Shown: piece after piece, positions 1 to 9,280 of the stretch | Layout: each line of letters begins with the position of its first letter | Numbering within the stretch: the stretch's first letter is position 1 | Assembly: GCA_030512335.1 (NCBI GenBank) | Contig: JAULSU010000001.1 | Span: forward strand, 3,286,001 to 3,350,000 | DNA from: Immersiella caudata | Taxonomy: Eukaryota > Ascomycota > Sordariomycetes > Sordariales > Lasiosphaeriaceae | Direction of reading: 5' to 3' | Length of the DNA: 64,000 nucleotides | Translations under genes and position numbers: made by a program | The notes under the pieces: model-generated | What the model saw: the letters and a program-made list of their open reading frames with translations, nothing else | Told to the model about the DNA's origin: nothing | Database searches by the model: none

Positions 1-634
1 TCCGAAAGGATTCGATTTCTGTGTTTGGAAGGGTCTTTGAGGATATCGTCACCCGTTGGATGGACGGATTTAATCGTCAGCGAGAGAGTACGCCTTGAGC
101 TGACCGGATGTCATGCCGACGTTGGAGCTGTCTGTCGAGGTGGGGAGCTCGGATGGACATGGGGCAGGGGTGTTGTCGATTGCGGGGGTGGGTCTCTTGG
201 TTTTCTCAAAAGCTTGGCCCGTCGATTGCCGGTCAGGGGTCTATAGAATGCGACGTCACTTGAAGTCGACGGGAAGGCCGTGAACGCCAGCGACGTAGAC
301 ACTGAAACTGGCAGTCAGCTTGATATGCGTGGATACAGACATCCTACGATCAATTGACATGGCTGACATTCACCTTGTCCTGGACAACATGAATATTCAG
401 GCGGTTACACAAAAACGTGCTGCGGGGAAGGCACTCCCCACAACCGCCATCCTATCATCACCACTCACATCGCAGCCAGGCGTGCCAGGCAACAGACACG
501 CGTATGCCCACCTGGAAGTCCATGACCTCGAATAAAACAAACAAAAAAGCACAAATTTTTCAGGTCTAAAATCATCGTCCAAATCCAACCAACATACCTT
601 GATTGGCAAAAAAATCACCAGTTGAGCACTCAAG
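1..634. other. Left-edge intergenic region
   Basis: No supportable gene. Only short open frames with no recognisable domain occur on either strand. The last ~100 bases are the presumed promoter and 5' leader of the ubiquitin hydrolase gene, AC-rich and ending in CAAG just before its ATG. Confidence 0.5.
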
Positions 635-1569
635 ATGGCAAAGAAGACCCTTGTCGTACTCGGTAACTCCCGCTCACCATCCACACCCCAAATTTCACAT
701 ACTAACCTCACCCAGAAAACAACCCCACCGTAATGAGCACCCTAGCCACCAGACTAGGCGTGTCTCCTGCACTCACCTTCCATGATATCTACTCCCTCGG
801 CCCTTCAGACCTTGCTCACATCCCCAAACCCGTTGTCGCCCTCCTCGCCGTCGTTCCCGATAGCAAAGGTCGCGACCAGGACAAGAAGTGCGAAGACGAG
901 GCTGGGCTCGGCGCTAATTATCACGATCCTAACACCAAGTCACCGCTGGTTTGGTTCAAGCAGACGATTGGGAACGCCTGTGGGTCATATGGGTTTATTC
1001 ATTCCGTTATGAATGGTCCAGCACAGGAGTATATCCTACCCGGAGGGCTGCTGGACAAGATCAGGACCGAGGCCCTGCCGTTGAGATTGGAAGAGAGGGC
1101 AAAGATGCTGTATGATTCGCAGGAGTTTGAGGATGCGCATTCAGCGTGTGCGGCGCTGGGAGATACAGTTTCGCCGGAGGCCTTGAGCCAGGATCCGTTT
1201 GGCCACTATGTGGCGTTTGTGAAGGTAAATGGGCATCTTGTGAGTCTTCCCCTGCCGCCATTTATCTCCTAATGTGGTTTACTGTGGCTTTGTTGGACGC
1301 TTTGGGCGTGACATGAGCACGCTTGAGACATTGCTTTGCCTATGAGTTGCCTTCCGAGGGAAATTGCTGACGGTTACTTCCCACAGTGGGAGTTGGATGG
1401 GGATAGAAAAGGGCCGATTGATAGAGGTGAATTGGGAGAAGATGAGGATGTGTTGAGTCCCAAGGCCATGGAGTTGGGGCTGAAGCGAATCATTAAGGTG
1501 GAGGAGGAGTCAGGGGTTGGAGATATTTACTTCAGTGCCCTTGCGCTGGTTGGCGAGAACAAGAACTGA
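635..1569 (+). CDS. Ubiquitin carboxyl-terminal hydrolase, UCH (peptidase C12) family
   Basis: Cysteine protease that releases ubiquitin from small C-terminal adducts and precursors, similar to human UCHL3 and yeast Yuh1; expected in cytosol and nucleus. Exons are 635-662, 716-1239 and 1387-1569, giving 244 residues, a normal length for single-domain UCH enzymes. The 28-nt first exon is supported because splicing creates the family-typical start ending in LENNPTVM. The active site is readable: oxyanion Gln92 and nucleophile Cys98 in QTIGNACGS, His173 in GHYVAFV, Asp188 in WELDGD. The second splice joins GHL to WELDG across His and Asp, which confirms the gene model. Intron 1 (53 nt) has a CTAAC branch point. 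Intron 2 (147 nt) is unusually long and is homologous to an intron in the CYP505 gene 10 kb away. Function is secure; splice sites are inferred from frame and consensus. Confidence 0.93.
1240..1386 (+). repeat. Family B repeated intron (introner-like), copy 1, in the UCH gene
   Basis: This 147-nt phase-0 intron resembles CYP505 intron 4 (11349-11448) along its conserved ends. Shared blocks are the donor (GTGAGTCTTCCCC versus GTGGGTCTCCCC), CTCCTnATGTGGTT followed by TTTGTTGGAnG (26 of 34 positions identical over the whole stretch by eye), and the branch/acceptor end from CTGACGG to CCACAG (16 of 20). The middle ~45 nt is present only here. Exon sequences around the two introns are unrelated, so this is not a gene duplication. 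Confidence 0.7.
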
Positions 1570-3354
1570 TTTGTAGGTGGGTATGGTCACCGCGTTGGTC
1601 TCTAGGCTCACTAGTTTCTTGAAACCGCCCTGTCAGGAAGATCTACTACCCGTTTATCCTGTAGTGTATTTATGCTGAAAAAGGATTCTAGTGTTTGGAA
1701 TGTCATTACACCCCTATCCAACCACGAGCTCCATCATCTATCTCCCTTTGTCTTTACTTTGCAGCCCAGCATGGTTGAGACATGCTGTGATATTGCTGGC
1801 GGTTCGTCGTGAACTAGCCGACACAACCCCCAAATCTACAACTATTGTCAGCATAGGTAGGAGATATGGCCTCTTTTCTCTCATTAGAAGCTAATAGGCA
1901 CCCACAAGTAAAAGCTGGCAAAGAGGAAGAAAGCGAGCATCTGAGCGCCCACCACACACAGTATAGTGCGCCACTCGCCCTTCGGTGGATCAAGTTCCCT
2001 CGACCTTCTGGGTACTCTCCCGATCTTTTCCGCGTTGATCTCTTGGTCACATTCATGCAGGTCGCGGTTTTGCACGCCGTTGCTGGGCTGTATGGCTTCG
2101 GGCTGCGAGAATGCAATAGAATGGATGGACGGCGGCTCGAAAGTCCTCCGTGAGCCCCTGTCGGGACTCAATGGAGAGATTGGCGTTGAAGAGGTTCCAC
2201 TCCGATATCCTTCGGATTCCGGAACAGGTGTGAGGCAGTAGGGGGTAGGAAATGATGAGATGAAGGAAACTGCAGGAAGGACTGGCGGATCGCCATGGCT
2301 GTTGCTGTTGGAATCTTTCTAAGAGACGCGACGGGGGACAGCTAGTCGGGATACCCGGCGTGCCCCCGGGGCCGGACCTGATACGTCTGGTGCATTAGAC
2401 GGCTCGTTTACCCGTGGGACATCCATTTCTGCTAGACGCGCTGAAGCCGAAGGTGGAAGTGCCCGCAGGGTTGTCTAGACTTGCTCGCGGTGCTCGATTT
2501 GTCGCTTGCCGACCTACTCGGAACAGCGTTTGCTGGGATGCCGAAAGGATAATTGCTGCGATGAAGTGAGGTAAAACAAATAAGCGGCTCTGGTGTTGTT
2601 GTGGCGGGACTGGAAGCCGAGTCGACGCCGAGTGAAGGGATGGGCCCGATGACACCTTCGGTGTTGCTACTTCGGTCCTACCCTACCGGCCCCTGTTTTT
2701 AATGCTTCAGAAATTGCCTTGCAGGTGTGGAGCTTCAACTTTGTCACGTTCAGGTGGCGGCAGGCGCATTCCCAAACTTGGCCAGCAGGCGGGGGGCCTG
2801 CTACGAAGGGCACCGACTCGCTGTCGATAAGGTCGGGCCGATATTCTCATTCTTCCAAAGAAGCACTGTAACTTTCCAAGTTTTTCTGTCACCGAAGGAA
2901 TTAGAGGGTGTTTAGACCGTCTCTGGGTTGATGCACACACCAACAACGTTCCAGTCAATCTATCCCTGAGGAAACCCACAAAATCGATCGCTTCAACATG
3001 TCTTCCTCGCGCCAGCGCCAATTTCGCGCTCTCTTGAACAGGAATTCTTCAGAAGATTGCCCGTCTCAGTTCCCGCCGACAATCCGAAGTTGGGATCCTG
3101 GCTCGCATCGACTCAGGGCCATGCACTCCAGTCGCGCGGCTGGGCAGCTTGAAATTGAACCCCCAGCAATGAGATATCGTCATCGAATCGGCCGCAAACC
3201 TACGTACACCAAGCGTTGCAGTGTCCAGCATTGCCCATAAGTCCTTCTCTTGGCATCCCACGCATCTTCATCTCGAGCATTCCCAACAGAGACTGCCTCA
3301 GCCTACACTTCACTTGAGACCTACCACAACATTTATCACCATAAACCAGCCAAG
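1570..3354. other. Intergenic region, 1.8 kb
   Basis: 3' flank of the UCH gene and promoter of the secreted-protein gene. One minus-strand frame (1884-2171, 95 codons) ends in a hydrophobic stretch but matches nothing I recognise. No RNA gene or mobile element was seen. The ~100 bases before 3355 are CA/CT-rich, as in typical fungal leaders. Confidence 0.4.
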
Positions 3355-4678
3355 ATGAAGAGCCCCACTCTCACTCTTCTCCAACTCTCCTTAGTGTTGG
3401 GAGGCGCTCTGGTAATCCCACTTCGGCAGCGCCAGGATGAGCCCGTCCCGATTCCCTCCATCACTCCCGAAGCCCCTGCCACCCGAGGTCCCGGCCCGGC
3501 CCCGGCCCCGGCCCCCGAGGTTCCGACTGAGGACGGCTCGGTCGTCCCCGAGCTCAAGATTCCCGGTACTACCCCAGAGAGCGCCATGGCCATGATGGCA
3601 AAGAACCAGGCTATTATGGCTAGGAACCGCGCTATGATGGCCAAGAACCAGAGGATGCGTGGGCACCGCCAGACGGGAAAGCATCAGGCTCACTGTCAAA
3701 TGAACCGTCGCCAAGATGATGGCGTTGAGGAGGAGCTCGTCGATGGTGAGCCCGAGAAAAAGCGCAAGCGACAGGATGAGGAATTTGAGGATCCCGAGGA
3801 GGAGGAGGAGTTCGGGGAAGAGGACCTCGAGCCTGAAGCTACGATGATGATGGCCCCCAGCCGTCGCGCCCGCCGCGTTCGTCGCTCGCAGGCTGCCCCC
3901 ATGGCTCAGAATGCCCAACACGCACCCATGGCCCAGAACATGCAAAACAACAAGAACGCACCCATGAGCCAGAACGCCCAGCAGGCTCAGAACGCCCAGA
4001 ACGCTCAGATGGATCAGAACATGGCCAACGTGCAGAATGTGGTCGCCTCCGTCCAGAACCAAGTTGAGTAGATCCGTAAGATTCCCTCATCTCTACCATG
4101 GCTGTAACTGACCCAATGACTTTACAGAGCTCATCATTCAGGCAAACAACGGTAACATGCAGGCTCTCCAACAGGTTGTTAATGCCCTCATGACCCAGCT
4201 TCGCGACACCATGCAAGGCGCTGTCAAGGCCGTTGTTCTTCCCGGGTCTTCCCCTCGGCGGCTTTGGCGGTGTTACTGGTATTGCTGGTGGCATCACTGG
4301 CGGTCTTGGTGGTGCTGGTGGCGCTTATGGTCTCATATCCAACCTCCTTGGCTCTATCTCTTCCCTCCTCTTCTCGCTCCTTAGCAATGGTCGTAAGTTC
4401 ATGCTCACCCTTTGATCCTTCACCTGGAAGCTAACCAACTCGAAGCCCTCGGTGGTGTCGCTGGTGGTCTTACGGGCAGTTTTGCGGGCGGTGTCACCGG
4501 AACGGTCGGACAAGCCGCTGGTGGCCCCCTCAGTGGTGGTGCCAGAAACGCCCTTCCTGGTCTCCTTGGCGGTATCCTCCAGCCTGTTCAGCAGCTCTTC
4601 CCTATTAGCGGGCTGACCGGACTGCTCCCTGGTCTCCAAACCAACCCCACTGACGCGGTCACCTGTGGTAGACTTTGA
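3355..4678 (+). pseudogene. Secreted low-complexity protein gene with an in-frame stop and a frameshift
   Basis: The start at 3355 encodes a signal peptide (MKSPTLTLLQLSLVLGGALV). It is followed by a Pro/Ala stretch, MAKNQ/MARNR repeats, an acidic block flanked by dibasic clusters (KKRKRQ, RRARRVRR) that look like Kex2 sites, and degenerate APMxQNxQ repeats. The long first exon ends at a TAG at 4069-4071. A canonical intron (GTAAGA at 4076 to ACAG at 4127) then joins the same frame to a downstream exon, so the stop sits inside otherwise spliceable sequence. That frame fails again near the GGG at 4244-4246, after which the +1 frame carries a Gly-rich membrane-like segment (LGGFGGVTGIAGG). It continues over a second canonical intron (4393-4445) into LGGVAGGLTGSF and a stop at 4678. 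Two lesions suggest a decayed gene or assembly errors. Alternatively the first exon (239 codons) is a complete short protein. Function unknown. Confidence 0.55.
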
Positions 4679-6631
4679 GCTGGAAAACGAGCAAGGCCGA
4701 CAGTGAGTCGCGCAACAGAAATCAATGGATCAGTTTGTATTGGGTTTGTATGCTACCAAATTGGGAACGGAGTTTGTAAGAGTTGGTCTAGTCTAGGTAG
4801 TCGTTTGAATGTCAGTTCATGACCTTATACGCCAAAGAAGACTGAATGCGGTGTCTCATCGTCATCACTGGTGTGGCATCCCCGTCTGGCGATGTTGCTA
4901 ATCTCCAGATGAAGCTATGCTTCCGAGTCAGTTTCCAGTGTCATATTCACCTGCATCGCTCTGAGAAATACTCCCGGGAACCATAGCGGAGAGCGTTGTT
5001 CCCTTTTTATTGAAAGCCCCTTGTGGATGCCTTTCACAGCTATCCTACCTAATTTGCTCCGCCTAGGTACACATCGAGTTAACAAACAATGCGATAATGG
5101 GTTGTACCCCTAGGCAATCGTCCAGTAACTCGTTTTCCTTCTCTTCAAGTGCTGCACTAACTGACGTTGCCCCTTCGCTACTGACTCCCAGCCGTAATCC
5201 ATCTCTGAATTGCAATTCGCAGCAAGCACTCGTCTTGCTATGGGCAGGAAGAATGCATTCGTCCCATCGCTGGTTATCAGATCATATCGTGTTCCTTCAC
5301 AGAGGTCATGTCGGAGCGCCTAGCGGCAACCGTCGGTTGAGAAAACTGGACCGAGCCTGCCGAGTTGTCAGAAACACGAATATCAACCGAAGTCCCCTTC
5401 GCAGCAGCGAAATGCACCTTCGATACAATTTGCCTCAACGTCATCGTCTTGACTGGGTGGTCATCAAGTATAAGTGGGGGCTTTGTGCTGGCCGAGAAAT
5501 TTTCAGATGCTGCCCACACACCCCCTCGCCCAAAGGTCATGGCGGAATAACTGCATCCAGCTGGGAAATTTCGTGATGTTTGTGCGGTGTTGAGCGTAAT
5601 TCTGCCGTAAGAATCCTCCCGCCTCCAAGCTCCTTAACCCTTTTGCAACATGATTAGGACTTCGTCCTCTTCGCGTATGTTAATGGTATGCCGTCGCTAA
5701 TGGCCAGTATAGTGAACATGCTTCGGAGCCCGAGGTTCCGAAGTCGTAGGTGCCCAAGCCGTCGATCTCATAGCCAAACGGCCTTTCCAGGCACAGGAAT
5801 CCCGCAAACTTTCCTCCCACTGTCAGGTTGGGGTAGCAAAAGGAGCATTTTCAAGCTTGTATTATTGGCTCTTGTGTCGACTAGCGTGTGCGTAGATGAT
5901 TCCGTCCTTCGTTATGGCAGCCGTGTTTTGAATGTCTGCTAGTGCTGCTCTGAGTGGTTGTTTTAGTATTGCTGTTGACGTAGACAATGCGCTCTCCCCT
6001 GCTTGGTTTGAACAGCTTCTTGTCTTTGCCGTTAAGAATGCCCCAGATGTCCTGATGCTTTGCCACCTGGTGCTGTTCGCGGTGGGTCAGCCATGGTGAT
6101 CTCTTACGGCCTGTGGTGGTCCTCTGGTAGGTTGCCAAGGGCTGAAGGGCTGAAGGGCCGCAAGGGGGTTGCGCGACAAGAATAAAAGGTGTTGCTGAAT
6201 TTTGAATAAGGTACCTCTATAGGTACTATCCAGGCACCTAACTACCTTAGGTAGGTAGGTAGGTAGGTTGGTAGGTAGACTGGTAATTAGGGCATGTGAT
6301 GAACGAAGCTAGACGGATGTTGAAGGAAAGAAGGAAGGAGCGGCAGGGCCAAGACGAAAAACTCCACGGGCACATGGGCTCTACTTGTGAACTCTAAACT
6401 AGTATGATTGCAGGTAGGTAAAATGTGACACACATAGTCTGCAATCTTGAGAACATGAGCTTTCATCTCTACCTTATCTAGGTAGCAATGGGTATTTGGT
6501 GCCTCTGCGACTCCCTATTTTCTATGTCCCGGCGACAAAACCTCCAGCACTGCACCAAGCTCACAATCAAGTCGACCTTTTCCTTCCACCAAACCTCACC
6601 AAACATCCGACAACATGGACAAAACCTATTC
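4679..6631. other. Intergenic region, 2.0 kb
   Basis: No gene I can defend. Several frames of 60-160 codons on both strands lack recognisable domains. The region contains a TAGG microsatellite and several AGGTAGGTA/CCTAGGTA-like words common between genes of Sordariomycetes. It holds the 3' flanks of the secreted-protein gene and of the convergently oriented ACR3 gene. Confidence 0.4.
6248..6278. repeat. TAGG tetranucleotide microsatellite
   Basis: About seven tandem TAGG units with one T-for-A interruption, preceded by an inverted CCTAACTACC word. Simple sequence, non-coding, downstream of the ACR3 stop. Confidence 0.9.
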
Positions 6632-7963
6632 TCAATCGCTCCACCCCACCCGCTTGGCATACCACTTTACAACATACACCAACGCGAGCAGCACCGGAAC
6701 CTCGATCAGCGGCCCCACCGTCGCCGCAAGTGCTTGATCCGAGTTCGCCCCAAACGCCGCCACCGCAACCGCAATCGCCAACTCAAAGTTGTTGCTCGCC
6801 GCCGTAAAACTCTGCGTCACCGCAAACCCATACCTAAAGCCCAGCTTCTTTGCCGCAGTCAGCGTAGCCAGGAAAATAACCGAAAAGTAAACCACCAGTG
6901 GCGCGGCCACTCGCGCAACCGACACAACCTGATGCACCACTTGTGCACCTTGTGATGCAAACAACACCACAATGGTGTACAGCAGCCCGATGAGGGACCA
7001 AGGGGCGGCAAACCGGAGAAATACATCGTGATAAAATCTCAGACCGCAGAACTTGAGTAGCGCAAAGCGGGTTAGGATGGCGGCGCCCAGGGGGATGCCA
7101 AGAAAGACGCCGACGCTGGTGGCGACGGTGGAATAGCTGACGTCGTTCATGATGGTCGTGTTGGGATTGAAGACGCGCAGGAAGAGGAAGGAGATGGGGG
7201 CAAAGAGCACAATTTGGAGGAGAGAGTTGACTGCTACTAGGATGGCGCAGTAGTCGCCGTTACCGCCTGCCTGAGGGAGTGTTAGAGGTGAGTCTGGATG
7301 AGAGGAAGAGGGGCTGACCAAGTTGTTCCAGATCAGGACCATGGCAATGCAGCGGGCTATTCCGACGAGAATCAGCCCTTCTCGGAGATCTTGTTTGTCT
7401 GGGAGGAAGGCCCAGGCGAGGCCGAGCTGGATATGGAGTCAGAACGAGAGAGTTGACCGAGGCTGGGTATCTTCACGGACCATGATCAAGGGGGCAACGA
7501 TCCAGTTGATGAGAATACTGAATCCAAGCTGTACCCAAATCTCGCGTTCACGGAAGACCTTGTGCAGCTGCTCGTATTGAACTTTGCACAAGATGGGATA
7601 CATCATTACCAGCAACCCAACAGCTGAGAGCCCTTAGTTTCGATTCAACCGGCCCGGAAGAGGGATTTGCAACCTACCGATAGGTGCAGAAACGCCAACA
7701 AAGGTACCTTTGTGCAACGCAGGACCAGTATTACTGACGAAATTTCCGAGGAGGATACCAACTAGCATCGCCAGGAAAATCCATATGGCGAGGAAGCGGT
7801 CGAGGAAACCGAGCGACTTAAACACCGAAAGCCTGCCATCGCCTCGTGCTTCTGTCGGACGCTGCTCTTCAACATCTCCATGGAATCGCTTCTCGTTCGA
7901 AGATCCGTCTTCCGTTGTCTTGGGTTCTTGTGTTGGTTGATACTCGAGTTTTGTGGCTGCCAT
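6632..7963 (-). CDS. ACR3: Arsenite efflux permease, ACR3 family
   Basis: Plasma-membrane exporter that expels arsenite (and possibly antimonite) using the membrane gradient. Exons on the minus strand are 7963-7678, 7623-7481, 7426-7319 and 7270-6632, giving 391 residues, close to yeast Acr3p (~400). The N-terminal ~55 residues are hydrophilic; about ten membrane helices follow. Family landmarks include GVSAPIAVGLLVMMYPI (restored by the first splice), the conserved Cys169 in LVGIARCIAMVLIWN, and NFELAIAVAVAAFG near the C-terminus. All three introns are short (48-54 nt); two use GTCC or GTCA donors, which are less common, but each join restores conserved family sequence. The gene is head to head with CYP505, sharing 1.3 kb. 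No arsenate reductase or other ars gene lies nearby, so regulation cannot be inferred from context. Confidence 0.93.
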
Positions 7964-9280
7964 GATGGCAGGGGCTTGCAGATGGCTTGTTCGCTTGTCG
8001 TTTGTTTACTTGCCCCTGAATCCGGATCTGGTGCGCTGCACTGGCTGTTGGTGTCGATGGAAAGGTATCAAAAAGCCGTGCTTTTGAATGCTCAGAGAGA
8101 GAGTCCAAGATCTTGGGAGCAGATAAAGATTTATTATCATTTTCGCCATTGCCCTGCTGCAAAGGCAATCACGGTAAGGTAGCAGTCATGATCTGCCCGG
8201 AGCACTAACAAAACCTGATGCTTTAGCAGAGCAGCCAATCATGCAAAGGGAGTGACATACCCCCAGCTGCTGCCAGTGGACCGAGCACGTGCTTGCCTGC
8301 CAAGTCGGTGGGGGCAGTTTCTTGGAGCTGCTGTGGGGTAAGCCCCGCGACGGCATCCCTTACAACAATCCGACATCAACCCTTCGAGACGGCGATGGCT
8401 ACCTACTGATAAGCACGCGTAAAGTATGTGAAAACATTCCGCGATGCCTTGCAGCATTATGTTTACTACTTGGCTGAGGGTTGATCCATTCCGGCGTCGA
8501 TGGCAGCCCCCAAAGTCGACTTTTCGGAAGGCGATCCGACGCTGTACCTGATGCAGTCCCCGTTTACAACGGCCGTCTTGGCCTGCATTTACGGCAATCG
8601 AGGGTTGCATCCTCGGCGGCCCGGAATCACCTATCTGTGGCGGGCTGGACGGGAAGAATCTCTTTCGCAGGCGGCATGACGCAACTCAATTCCGCGCCGC
8701 AGCGGGATTGATTGGCATGGAATCAAGTCCAATGGCCTCACGGCATACCCGTGAGTCAGCAGCCGCAGCGGCTGTCCATCCCGAGGGCAGCCCGAACGGC
8801 GAACATCAACGCCAGAGTTCGCGCATGGGGTCGCAGCTGGCCGGATTCGTCCTCCCTCTCATGCATCTTGCTGAACGAAACCCGCTATATCCCCCGTGGT
8901 TGATGACTATGCCTCGTTGGTCATGGCTTCGATCGAGCCATCTCGTGTGCATCTGCAAACGGCAGCTACGGCCGATGGCGAGTGATGGCTCTGTTTGTAC
9001 GGCATTTTCCGTCGTCTGGCGTATCCGACAGGTCTACCATCAGACCACTACATCATGGCTGTTGCACCTGTTCGTGGCTCCCGGTATATAACCTCAAGCC
9101 AACTCAACATCTTGCCGCGATGTGTGCTTTCGGTTTTACGCCAGCCGAAAGACTTCCACCTCTCGCCCTTTTCCACAAGCTACTTGCCAAACCCCTTACG
9201 GCCCTTTGAAAGTCAACAAACCTCCCATCCAGCCCCATCCAGCCCCCTGGGGGTCAACAGCCCAACCCAGACCGCCCACC
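7964..9280. other. Divergent promoter region between ACR3 and CYP505
   Basis: 1.3 kb between the two start codons, necessarily holding both promoters. Small frames on both strands look like chance. I identified no specific operator. Confidence 0.5.

Noticed and set aside
3391..4062. 223-codon minus-strand hydrophobic frame
   Set aside because: Mirror of the repeat-rich secreted-protein exon; the Leu/His/Gly/Val pattern is the reverse complement of its Gln/Asn/Met/Ala repeats.
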